NCBI GenBank assembly: GCA_026129335.1
Contig: JAHCIH010000019.1
Coordinates: 1 to 36,670, forward strand
Source of the DNA: Anaerolineales bacterium
Lineage (GTDB): Bacteria > Chloroflexota > Anaerolineae > Anaerolineales > UBA11579
DNA length: 36,670 bases
Direction: 5' to 3'
Shown: positions 22,887 through 29,617 of the stretch, piece after piece
Position numbering within the stretch: the first letter of the stretch is position 1
Layout: the number at the start of each line of letters is the position of its first letter
Program-made: the position numbers and the translations under genes
The notes under the pieces: model-generated
Database searches by the model: none
What the model was told of the DNA's origin: nothing
The model's input: only the letters and a program-made list of their open reading frames with translations

Positions 22887-23840
22887 ATGATCCGCAACTT
22901 CCTGATATACCTCTCACAAGCAGGCTGGGCGCGCCGGCTGGTGATGGCTTTGCCCTTTGCGCGCCGCGCCGCCCGGCGCTTCGTGGCCGGCGACACGGTG
23001 GAGGCCGCGCTGTACAGCGTGGGCCAGCTGAACCAGGCCGGGCTGGACGCCACGCTGGACCTGCTGGGCGAGCACACCGCCGACGAGGCCGCGGCCAACG
23101 AAGCCCGCCTGCAGATCCAGCAGCTGCTCACCCGTCTCTCGCAGAGCGGGCTGCGCTCGGGCATCTCGATCAAGCTCACCCAGATCGGCCTCAAGCTGGA
23201 TGAGGCGCTGTGCGCCCGCAACCTGAAGAGCATTCTGGAGACGGCCAGCACCCACGGTTTGTTCGTGCGCATCGATATGGAAGAGTCGGCCTGCGTGGAC
23301 GCCACGCTGCGGCTGTACCGGGGGATGCGCGCCGAGGGCTTCGACAACGTCGGCGTGGTCATCCAGGCGATGCTGTACCGCAGCGACGCCGACGTGATGG
23401 AACTGCTCGCCGAAGGCGCCCGCATCCGCCTGGTCAAGGGCGCCTACATGGAGCCGCCGCAGGTGGCCTATCCGCACAAGGCCGATGTGGACGCCGCCTT
23501 CGATCGCCTGGCCGACCTGATGCTGCACGAGAGCTTCGCCGAAATACGCCGCGGCGCCAACGGCGACTGGCCGCCGGTGGCGGCCATCGCCACGCACGAC
23601 GAGGCGCGCATCCGCTATGTGCGCGAGCACGCCGAGCTGATCGGCCTGCCCAAATCGCAGTTCGAGTTCCAGATGCTCTACGGCATCCGCAGCGAGCTGC
23701 AACGCCAGCTGGTCGCCGAAGGCTACCAGGTGCGCGTGTATGTGCCCTTCGGGCAGCAGTGGTATCCCTACTTCATGCGCCGGCTGGCGGAACGCCCGGC
23801 CAACGTATGGTTCCTGCTTTCCAACCTGTTCAAGAGATAA
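22887..23840 (+). CDS. Proline dehydrogenase (monofunctional)
   Basis: 317 residues, the usual size of stand-alone ProDH. It is an FAD-dependent barrel enzyme oxidising proline to pyrroline-5-carboxylate and feeding electrons to the quinone pool. Motifs: SIKLTQIGLKLD, LVKGAYMEP (KGAY), AIATHDE, and the C-terminal FEFQMLYGIR with the VRVYVPFGQQWYPYFMRRL segment that binds substrate carboxylate through the arginine pair. The start ATG 22887 has only a weak upstream site; a short open frame (22855-22890, 11 codons) ends overlapping it. It is followed after one base by the DinB-fold gene. A P5C dehydrogenase partner is not in the window. Confidence 0.93.
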   Translation: MIRNFLIYLSQAGWARRLVMALPFARRAARRFVAGDTVEAALYSVGQLNQAGLDATLDLLGEHTADEAAANEARLQIQQLLTRLSQSGLRSGISIKLTQIGLKLDEALCARNLKSILETASTHGLFVRIDMEESACVDATLRLYRGMRAEGFDNVGVVIQAMLYRSDADVMELLAEGARIRLVKGAYMEPPQVAYPHKADVDAAFDRLADLMLHESFAEIRRGANGDWPPVAAIATHDEARIRYVREHAELIGLPKSQFEFQMLYGIRSELQRQLVAEGYQVRVYVPFGQQWYPYFMRRLAERPANVWFLLSNLFKR

Positions 23841-23841
23841 C

Positions 23842-24333
23842 ATGAGCGCAGCCGCCCAACAACTCGCCGAGAGCCTGGAGGCCGAGGGCCGCAAGACCCT
23901 GGAGTTCTTCAACGAACTGGCGCCGGAGGACTGGGCCGCGCAGGTGTACCGCGATGGCCCCGGCTGGAGGGTGCACGACCTGCTGGCCCACTTCGTGGAA
24001 GTGGAGGGCAGCATGCTGCGCCTGATCCGCCGCATCAGCGAGGGCGGCGAAGGCGTGGCGGCGGACTTCAGCATCGACCAGTGGAACGCCGAGCACACCG
24101 CCGCGCTGAGCGGCTGGGAGCGCGCCGCCCTGCTGGCCGAGTTCGCCGAGCGGCGCGCGGCCACGGCGGCGTTCGCCGGCGGGCTGAGCGCCGGGCAGCT
24201 GGCGCAGCGCGGCCGGCACCCCGCGCTGGGCGATGCCGAGGTGGCCCAGATGCTGCGGCTGATGTACCTGCACCTGCAGGGCCACCAGCGCGACATTCGC
24301 CGGGCGCTGAAGGCCGCCGGGCAGCCCGAATAG
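23842..24333 (+). CDS. DinB / mycothiol-dependent maleylpyruvate isomerase-fold protein
   Basis: 163 residues, a four-helix bundle. Helix 2 carries GWRVHDLLAHFVEVEGSML and helix 4 carries LRLMYLHLQGHQRDIRRAL; the His residues are placed as in the metal-binding triad of the DinB superfamily. Bacterial members are thiol-dependent transferases or of unknown role. It starts 1 nt after the proline dehydrogenase stop, so it is cotranscribed and translationally coupled. Function in proline use is not indicated by the sequence. Confidence 0.78.
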   Translation: MSAAAQQLAESLEAEGRKTLEFFNELAPEDWAAQVYRDGPGWRVHDLLAHFVEVEGSMLRLIRRISEGGEGVAADFSIDQWNAEHTAALSGWERAALLAEFAERRAATAAFAGGLSAGQLAQRGRHPALGDAEVAQMLRLMYLHLQGHQRDIRRALKAAGQPE

Positions 24334-24457
24334 ATTTGTTCCTCTTTTCACACAAAAATTAGAAAACCAAAATTTGCGCGCAACCCCAAAATGAGCACAG
24401 GGTTAATAGTAGTGAGCGGCGCTTGCCGCAACAACTTTCTCTAAAGGAGAGAAAAAG

Positions 24458-24820
24458 ATGGATACTAGCAGCATTGGTAAGTGGGCATGGGCCATCGCAC
24501 TCGTCGTTTCTGTGCTTTTGGGCCTGCTCGGCGGTCTGGGTATCAACCTCGGTCTGCCTTCCGTCGTGGGTGACCTGGTCACCTTGCTAGCCGTCGTGGG
24601 TGGTTTCCTCCACGTGTCCGGTATGAAGGACATGACCGGCTGGCTGATCACTGCGATCGCCTTGGGTGCCTTCAGCGGCGCCGCTGGCGGTCTGTTCGTG
24701 CCCCAGCTGGGCGGCCTCGTGGCCGGCATCCTGGGTGGCGCTGCCAGCGCCGCTGGTGCTGCCACCGCCGGCGCCCTGTTGAAGATGGTCATCGACTGGG
24801 TGATGGGTGCGTTCAAGTAA
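24458..24820 (+). CDS. Small hydrophobic membrane protein, unknown
   Basis: 120 residues, not recognised. Three to four hydrophobic, Gly/Ala-rich segments: about 10-30, 36-52, 60-82 and 84-112. AAAGGAGAG lies 11 nt before the ATG, and a strong terminator follows 17 nt after the stop, so it is a single-gene unit. Its codon use favours GGT, GTC and CTC more than neighbours do, as in strongly expressed genes. The Gly/Ala-rich C-terminal half (GGLVAGILGGAASAAGAA) suggests tight helix packing or oligomers. No functional assignment. Confidence 0.7.
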   Translation: MDTSSIGKWAWAIALVVSVLLGLLGGLGINLGLPSVVGDLVTLLAVVGGFLHVSGMKDMTGWLITAIALGAFSGAAGGLFVPQLGGLVAGILGGAASAAGAATAGALLKMVIDWVMGAFK

Positions 24821-24837
24821 TTGATTTTCATTGATAC

Positions 24838-24868
24838 AAAAAGGGCCAGACGTTGTCTGGCCCTTTTT
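24838..24868 (+). terminator. Intrinsic terminator after the small membrane protein
   Basis: AAAAAGGGCCAGAC-GTT-GTCTGGCCCTTTTT, a 14-bp stem with T-run. Confidence 0.88.
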
Positions 24869-24937
24869 GATTCTCGGGCTAAAGTTGCTCGGCCGGCATG
24901 GAATGCCAAGCCCGCTATGGGGTTCTTGCCACCTGGG

Positions 24938-24996
24938 TCTCAGGGATTCCTCGTCGCCTGCCAGCCTTCGGCTGGCAGGGCTCCATCAGAATGACA
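24938..24996. repeat. Partial dispersed element, 'GGGATTCCTCGTCGC...AGAATGAC' type
   Basis: Matches one end of the longer elements at 31043-31190 (CTCAGGGATTCCTC, then a CCAGCC-TTC-GGCTGG hairpin, then ATGAC). Probably a decayed MITE-like repeat. No gene is seen between 24869 and 25070. Confidence 0.6.
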
Positions 24997-25012
24997 CAAC
25001 CAGTAAGAACAC

Positions 25013-25044
25013 AAAAGAGCGCAGGCTAAAGCCTGCGCTCTTTT
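25013..25044. terminator. Bidirectional terminator, 3' of rpsU
   Basis: AAAAGAGCGCAGGC-TAAA-GCCTGCGCTCTTTT, perfect 14-bp stem with A/T runs on both sides. Confidence 0.88.
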
Positions 25045-25070
25045 TGAGGTCGTATAAATCCCTGCTGCGG

Positions 25071-25268
25071 CTAGTCGTTGCGTTCGGACTGCCGGCGCTG
25101 CGCCTTGCGAATGGCCTTCTGCTTGGCGATGCGGCGCTCTTCGCTGGTGGAAACGAACCAGCGCTTGCGGCGCACCGTGCTAAGCACCTTGCTGCGGGCC
25201 ACTTTCTTGCGGAAGCGCTTCAACAAAGATTGCTGCGACTCCCCGGGTCTCAGCACTACTTTCGGCAA
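25071..25268 (-). CDS. rpsU: 30S ribosomal protein bS21
   Basis: 65 residues, highly basic. PKVVLRPGESQQSLLKRFRK at the N-terminus and RRKRWFVSTSEERRIAKQKA in the middle match bS21, which helps start-site selection by the 30S subunit near the anti-Shine-Dalgarno helix. I choose TTG 25268 because relatives begin directly before this VVLRPGE strand and AAAGGTGG lies 8 nt upstream; GTG at 25280 would add an unusual VWFL. The leader contains a hairpin followed by TTTT, so expression may be attenuated. Its own terminator follows. Confidence 0.93.
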   Translation of the reverse strand: MPKVVLRPGESQQSLLKRFRKKVARSKVLSTVRRKRWFVSTSEERRIAKQKAIRKAQRRQSERND

Positions 25269-25320
25269 AAACCACACCACCTTTCATTGTGGAATACTGT
25301 TCAGCACCCTTACACAAAAC

Positions 25321-25341
25321 ACTTCCTGGGGGACAGGAAGT
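25321..25341 (-). promoter_or_regulatory. Leader hairpin of rpsU (possible attenuator)
   Basis: ACTTCCTG-5 nt-CAGGAAGT followed on the minus strand by GTTTTGTG, about 50 nt before the rpsU start. Upstream, TATAAT at 25378-25373 could be the -10 box. Confidence 0.45.
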
Positions 25342-25372
25342 CTTCTACAAACATGTCAAGGCGCAGACCGCA

Positions 25373-25378
25373 ATTATA
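25373..25378 (-). promoter_or_regulatory. Probable -10 box of rpsU
   Basis: TATAAT on the minus strand; no good -35. The leader would be about 100 nt. Confidence 0.4.
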
Positions 25379-25496
25379 ACACAGCGACCCAATGAGCCCC
25401 CAGAGGAAGCAGGAAGATGAGCGCAACTTAAACATGCACCCTTGCCGATAACAGGGCATGCCCAGGCGGCGTTTTCGGCAGAAAGGAGACGGAGAC

Positions 25497-25775
25497 ATGG
25501 CCAATCTTGAAGCTTACCAACAGAAAGCCGAAGCGAAACTGGAAGAGGTCAGCGCCCGCCTGGACTTGCTGCGTGCCCAGGCCAAGGACAAGAGCGCCGA
25601 CGCCCGCATTGCGCTGGACAGGCAGATCAGTGAACTGGAAAAGCAGCGCGAAACGCTCGCTGAGCGGCTCGGCGAACTGCGCGACGCTGGCGCGGATATC
25701 GCCGAGGACTTGGGCCAGGCGATCAACGAAGCCGTCGAGAACGCCGGCAAGGCGCTGGAGAACGCTCTGGACTAA
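25497..25775 (+). CDS. Small coiled-coil protein, unknown
   Basis: 92 residues, soluble, strongly charged and helical. Leucine-rich heptads run through EAYQQKAEAKLEEVSARLDL, continuing to LEKQRETLAERLGELRD. The C-terminal part (IAEDLGQAINEAVENAGKAL) is amphipathic and acidic. Similar small helical proteins are common stress-related or scaffold proteins, but no family can be named. GGAG lies about 6 nt before ATG 25497, and a terminator follows, so it is a one-gene unit. The 215-bp gap upstream holds the rpsU promoter and no other gene. Confidence 0.72.
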   Translation: MANLEAYQQKAEAKLEEVSARLDLLRAQAKDKSADARIALDRQISELEKQRETLAERLGELRDAGADIAEDLGQAINEAVENAGKALENALD

Positions 25776-25802
25776 CCACACCTCATCCGACTTGAGGTCC
25801 AC

Positions 25803-25847
25803 AGAAAGAGGGATGCTACGCAGTATGCGTAACGCATCCCTCTTTCT
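25803..25847 (+). terminator. Terminator after the coiled-coil gene
   Basis: AGAAAGAGGGATGC and its exact complement form a 14-bp outer stem, with inner TACG/CGTA pairing; T-rich sequence follows. It lies just upstream of the PolX promoter. Confidence 0.75.
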
Positions 25848-25862
25848 GCTTTTTGGCGGGCG

Positions 25863-25868
25863 TATAAT
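25863..25868 (+). promoter_or_regulatory. -10 box of a leaderless transcript (PolX)
   Basis: TATAAT with 6 nt to ATG 25875; no Shine-Dalgarno site and no clear -35. Confidence 0.65.
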
Positions 25869-25874
25869 CAGCCC

Positions 25875-27599
25875 ATGACCAACAAGGAGCTGGCCGACGT
25901 CTTCGCCCTGGTGGCAGACCTGCTGGAAATCAAAGGCGAGGTGATCTACAAAACCCTCGCTTACCGCAAAGCGGCGGAGAGCCTCACCGGCCTGGGCCGG
26001 GATGTGAACGACATCTGGAAACAGGGCGGCATGAAAGCCCTGCTGGAAATCCCCGGCGTGGGCACGGCAATCGCCGAAAAGATCGACGAACTGCTGGAGA
26101 CCGGCCAGCTGCAATTCCTCGAGAAGCTGAAGAAAGAAGTGCCCGCCGAGCTGGCCGAACTGCTGCAAATCCCCGACCTGGGGCCGAAAAAGGTGGGCAT
26201 GTTCTACAAGGAGCTGGGTGTACTGAGCATCGCCCAGCTCAAGGAGGCCGCTGAGGCGGGCAAGCTGCGTGACCTGCCGGGCATGGGCGAAAAGTCGGAA
26301 GCCAAGATATTGGAGGGCATCCAATCACTCGGTAGGCGCAGTGGGCGCCAGCCACTCGGCGTAGCGCTGCGCTTCGCCGAGGAGCTGCTCGCCGCGCTGC
26401 GAGCACTGCCCGGCGTGAAAGCCGCCGAGATGGGCGGCAGCCTGCGGCGGATGCGCGCCACCATCGGCGACATCGACCTGATGGTCGCCGCTGAGCAGCC
26501 GGAGGAGGTGATCCGCGCTTTCGCCGCCCTGCCCAATGTGGCCCGGGTGCTGGGCCAGGGCACGGTCAAATCCAGCGTGGAGTTCCACAATGGGCTGCGC
26601 GCCCAGCTGTGGGTGCACCGCCCGGAGCGCTTCGGCACCGCTCTGCAATACGCCACCGGCTCCAAAGACCACAACGTGCGCCTGCGTGAGATGGCGCTGG
26701 ACAAGGGCCTCTCGCTCTCCGACCAGTCCTTCCTTAAAGAAGATGGCAGCGAGATCCTCTGCGCCACGGAAGAAGCGGTCTACAAGACCCTCGGCCTGCC
26801 CTATATCCCGCCGGAGCTGCGCGAAGACCGCGGCGAGGTGCAGGCGGCGCTCAAGGGCCAGCTGCCCAAACTGGTCGAGGTGAAGGACATCCGCGGCGAC
26901 CTGCACATGCACACCACCTGGAGCGACGGGCAGCAGAGCATTCTGGAGATGGCCCAGGCGGCCAGGCAGCGCGGCTACAAGATGATCGCCATCACCGACC
27001 ACTCGCCCAGCCTGGGCCTGGTGAACGGGCTGACCCCCGAGCGGCTGCAGGAGCAGCGCAAAGAGATCGAGCAGGCCCGCAAGAAGATTGGCGATGGCCT
27101 GCTGATCCTCCACGGCATCGAGGTGGACATCCGCGCGGATGCCACGCTGGACCTGCCGGATGAGACCCTGGCAGAACTAGACATCGTGATAGCTTCGCTG
27201 CACATCAGCATGCGCCAACCGCGCGCCCAGGTGACCGAGCGGCTGGTGGCCGCCATGCGCAACCCGCACGTGGACATCATCGGCCACCCCAGCAATCGCA
27301 CCCTGCCCGACCGCGAAGGCGCCGACCTGGATTGGGACGCCGTGCTGGCGGCCGCCGCCGAGACCGGCACGGCGCTGGAAATCAACGCCAACCCGCGCCG
27401 CCTGGACCTGGACGATGTGCAGGCCCGACGGGCGCTGGAGATGGGCATCAAGCTGAGCATCAACACCGACGCCCACCACAGCGAGCACATGGACTTTTTG
27501 CCCTTCGGCGTGGCCACGGCGCGGCGCGGCTGGGCCACGGCCAAGGACGTGATCAATACCTGGACGCCGAAGCAGCTGCAAGATTGGCTGAAAGGCTGA
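25875..27599 (+). CDS. polX: PolX-type DNA polymerase/exonuclease (family X + PHP)
   Basis: 574 residues, the usual architecture. An N-terminal 8-kDa-like domain with helix-hairpin-helix motifs (LLEIPGVGTAIAEKI near 56-70; LPGMGEKSEAKIL near 134-146) is followed by the polymerase palm and a C-terminal PHP domain with GDLHMHTTWSDG (His344, His346) and later metal ligands (ITDHSP, GHPSN, NTDAHH). PHP gives the metal-dependent 3'-5' exonuclease; the enzyme acts in base-excision repair. In the palm the GDIDLMV pair is present (Asp199, Asp201), but the third carboxylate, normally in VDLR-type strands, is Gln244 (RAQLWV). Polymerase activity may therefore be weak or lost. TATAAT lies 6 nt before the ATG, so the mRNA is probably leaderless. 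Confidence 0.95.
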   Translation: MTNKELADVFALVADLLEIKGEVIYKTLAYRKAAESLTGLGRDVNDIWKQGGMKALLEIPGVGTAIAEKIDELLETGQLQFLEKLKKEVPAELAELLQIPDLGPKKVGMFYKELGVLSIAQLKEAAEAGKLRDLPGMGEKSEAKILEGIQSLGRRSGRQPLGVALRFAEELLAALRALPGVKAAEMGGSLRRMRATIGDIDLMVAAEQPEEVIRAFAALPNVARVLGQGTVKSSVEFHNGLRAQLWVHRPERFGTALQYATGSKDHNVRLREMALDKGLSLSDQSFLKEDGSEILCATEEAVYKTLGLPYIPPELREDRGEVQAALKGQLPKLVEVKDIRGDLHMHTTWSDGQQSILEMAQAARQRGYKMIAITDHSPSLGLVNGLTPERLQEQRKEIEQARKKIGDGLLILHGIEVDIRADATLDLPDETLAELDIVIASLHISMRQPRAQVTERLVAAMRNPHVDIIGHPSNRTLPDREGADLDWDAVLAAAAETGTALEINANPRRLDLDDVQARRALEMGIKLSINTDAHHSEHMDFLPFGVATARRGWATAKDVINTWTPKQLQDWLKG

Positions 27600-27604
27600 G
27601 AATC

Positions 27605-27633
27605 AAAAAGGCTGCCAACCGGCAGCCTTTTTT
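27605..27633. terminator. Bidirectional terminator between PolX and the glycine-rich gene
   Basis: AAAAAGGCTGCC-AACC-GGCAGCCTTTTTT, 12-bp stem with T-run. Confidence 0.88.
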
Positions 27634-27637
27634 GTGT

Positions 27638-28291
27638 TTAAGGCAGGATGCACTTGCCCAACAGCCACAAAGTGCAGCCGCCTGAGCCCAGGTTCACTCC
27701 GGTGTCCAAATCGTCGCCAGGCAGGTCCAGGTTCACGTTGATGCCGTCGTCCGGGTCCACGCCCACATCGGCGCCAATGCCCAGCCCGGTATCCACGCCC
27801 AACTGCACGCCATCCCCACCGCCCACACTGGCATCGGCGCCCACGCCCAGGCCAGTATCCACGCCCAGCTGCACGCCTTCACCGCCGCCTGCGCTGGCGT
27901 CCACGCCCAACAGGCCGTTGCCCACATCGGCGCCGATTTGCAGCCCATCGCCGCCCAGGCTGGCGTCCACGCCCAGCAGGTCGCCCGCTTCGACGCCGAT
28001 TTGCACGCCGTCGCTCCCGCTACTGTCGCTGCCGGTGGAGGTTTTGAACAGGCCGCCGAAACTAAAGCCCACGCCCGTTTCTGCCCCCTCGGCGCTGCTG
28101 CCGGCGCGCGGCGCGTCGACCGGGTTGGCGCTGAGCTCAACACCCTGAGGCCACTGCGGGCCGAAACGCATGGTGAAGTATGGAGAGGTGACCTCCAGGC
28201 GAAAAGCAAAGGCCAGGGCGAAAAGCGCCAGTACAGAGATAAGCAAGGCAAACAATTGTCCCCAACAACCGATTCTTCGGCGAATAACCAT
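27638..28291 (-). CDS. Membrane-anchored glycine/aspartate-rich repeat protein
   Basis: 217 residues, not recognised. A basic N-terminus (MVIRRR) and a hydrophobic helix (about 11-30) suggest a signal anchor or export. Residues about 95-180 are imperfect repeats of roughly 20 residues built on GVQLGVDTGLGVGADASVGG; Gly and Asp alternate with hydrophobic residues as in beta-helix or calcium-binding rolls. The C-terminus GCTLWLLGKCILP has two cysteines (206, 214) that could form a disulfide outside. ATG 28291 follows AAGGAGGGAAG; an open frame extends upstream but has no better start. Secreted or surface structural role is inferred from composition only. Confidence 0.72.
   Translation of the reverse strand: MVIRRRIGCWGQLFALLISVLALFALAFAFRLEVTSPYFTMRFGPQWPQGVELSANPVDAPRAGSSAEGAETGVGFSFGGLFKTSTGSDSSGSDGVQIGVEAGDLLGVDASLGGDGLQIGADVGNGLLGVDASAGGGEGVQLGVDTGLGVGADASVGGGDGVQLGVDTGLGIGADVGVDPDDGINVNLDLPGDDLDTGVNLGSGGCTLWLLGKCILP
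27750..28010 (-). repeat. In-frame DNA repeats within the glycine-rich gene
   Basis: Several near-copies of about 60-75 bp, with blocks such as GTATCCACGCCCA-CTGCACGCC recurring at 27789 and 27856. They encode the protein repeats and could vary in number between strains. Confidence 0.7.
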
Positions 28292-28429
28292 CTTCCCTCC
28301 TTGAAACACCCTCTTGACTGCTCTCCAGTCTACAAAAGTTACAGGTGCCGCGGGCTCACAAAAATGCAAGAAACGCTGGCTAAAAGTACTAGGGACAACT
28401 GCCTATGCGGGGAGGAAAAATGTCGCCGG

Positions 28430-28879
28430 TTACACAGATGCGGAACTGCGCCGGACAGCAATCCAACGGTTGAGGTCGCGCAGGAAGGGGTTGACCTCAG
28501 CCGGAGCCAGTTCGATGAGCTGGTCGGGCTCAAGGAAGAGCCATAGGTGGATGCCCAGGTCTTCGAAGACGACGGCATTGGAGTACTTCTTCAGCGCGCG
28601 GCGGTAGGTGAGCGGCAGGCCGGCAGCGGTCGAGCCGAAGGCCAGTGCCAGGCCGAGCCGTTCGGCGGCCTGCCCGTCGCCAACCGCCAGCAGGCGCTGC
28701 ATGGCTGTCTCGAAGGCGTGCAGGTAGGCGCCGGCGTCTGTCTGCTCGGCGGCGAGGGCGAAGCGCCAGGCGCCGCCCGGGCCGCCGAAGCGCAGTTCCG
28801 CCCCGCCGGGCGGCAGCGGGACGCAGCCGCGGGCGACCATTTGCGCCTGCACGGCCGCGGTAAGGGCGGCCGTGTCCAT
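28430..28879 (-). CDS. Conserved-looking protein of unknown function
   Basis: 149 residues, soluble, not recognised. The N-terminal part is Ala/Gly-rich with an AELRFGGPGGAWRFALAA strand pair; the C-terminal half has YRRALKKYSNAVVFEDLGIH and LWLFLEPDQLIELAP, suggesting an alpha/beta fold. ATG 28879 shares a base with the GNAT stop (TGATG), so it is translated with the acetyltransferase. The 138-bp gap downstream of it holds only the promoter region of the glycine-rich gene. No function proposed. Confidence 0.65.
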   Translation of the reverse strand: MDTAALTAAVQAQMVARGCVPLPPGGAELRFGGPGGAWRFALAAEQTDAGAYLHAFETAMQRLLAVGDGQAAERLGLALAFGSTAAGLPLTYRRALKKYSNAVVFEDLGIHLWLFLEPDQLIELAPAEVNPFLRDLNRWIAVRRSSASV

Positions 28880-29442
28880 CAAAGCTCCAGCAGGCGCTTG
28901 GCCATCAGGATATCGGGTTTGCCGAAGCCATTGGCGTCGGGGATTAGGCCGACCACCACATAGCCCAGCTTCTGATAAAACTCGAAGGCGTGCTCATCCA
29001 CGTTGTGCATGGCGGCGGCCTGCGCGAGTACGTCGGGATACAGGTCGCGGCCGGCCAGCGAAGTCTGGCCGACTTCGTCGTCGGTGCCCAGATACACGGT
29101 GAGCACCCCACGGGCGCGCAACTGCTCTTCCAGGGCACGCACCAGGGCGGCGCCCAGGCCGCGGCGCTGCGCGCCTGGTTGCACGGCCAGCGGATGCAGC
29201 TCCCAAGCATGGTCATACTGCGCCTGCGCACCCACCCAGCCCAGCATCTCGCCGCCCGGATCGAGCGCGGCCAGCAGGATGCAGTCTTGTTCGGCAAGCA
29301 GGTCTTGCACCTCTTGCACGCCGTCCTCCACGGTCGGCCAGGCCTTCGGCGCGGTGAGCGAGAAGGCGGCGACCAGGATTTCGGCGGCTTCACGATGGGC
29401 CGCGGCGCTTTGCTGCTTGAGGTCGACGATGGAGTAGTCCAT
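28879..29442 (-). CDS. GNAT-family N-acetyltransferase, AAC(6')-like
   Basis: 187 residues. The acetyl-CoA-binding motif A is LAVQPGAQRRGLGAALVRAL (about 83-102). The C-terminal third (VYLGTDDE, DLYPDV, FYQKLGYVVVG, PDANGFGKPDI) resembles the block conserved in aminoglycoside 6'-N-acetyltransferases, with the typical TDDE and PDANG segments. Substrate is not decided; many chromosomal relatives do not confer resistance. TAGAAT ends exactly 6 nt before the ATG with no Shine-Dalgarno site, so the mRNA is probably leaderless. The next gene overlaps its stop. Confidence 0.85.
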   Translation of the reverse strand: MDYSIVDLKQQSAAAHREAAEILVAAFSLTAPKAWPTVEDGVQEVQDLLAEQDCILLAALDPGGEMLGWVGAQAQYDHAWELHPLAVQPGAQRRGLGAALVRALEEQLRARGVLTVYLGTDDEVGQTSLAGRDLYPDVLAQAAAMHNVDEHAFEFYQKLGYVVVGLIPDANGFGKPDILMAKRLLEL

Positions 29443-29448
29443 GCAGGG

Positions 29449-29454
29449 ATTCTA
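29449..29454 (-). promoter_or_regulatory. -10 box of a leaderless transcript (GNAT)
   Basis: TGCTAGAAT (extended -10) on the minus strand, 6 nt before ATG 29442. Confidence 0.6.
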
Positions 29455-29510
29455 GCAGAGGCAGGGCCTCGCGATATGTTGAATGCAAGGCGAGCGCGCG
29501 GAGCGCTATT

Positions 29511-29531
29511 GGGCGCACGGCCCGTGCGCCC
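29511..29531. repeat. REP-like palindrome, copy 3
   Basis: GGGCGCACGG-C-CCGTGCGCCC, the same palindrome as at 7950 and 17802 with one extra central base; followed by CTAAC. It lies between the GNAT and aldo/keto reductase promoters. Confidence 0.75.
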
Positions 29532-29617
29532 CTAACAGACACGGGTAACGGTTCAGAATGACAAGTAGGGGCAGGCTTGTTATCATGGGCTCTCCAACAA
29601 GAAACAAGGACAAACCA

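Noticed and set aside
22855..22890. 11-codon upstream frame overlapping the proline dehydrogenase start
   Set aside because: No ribosome-binding site and no attenuator structure; too little to call a leader peptide.
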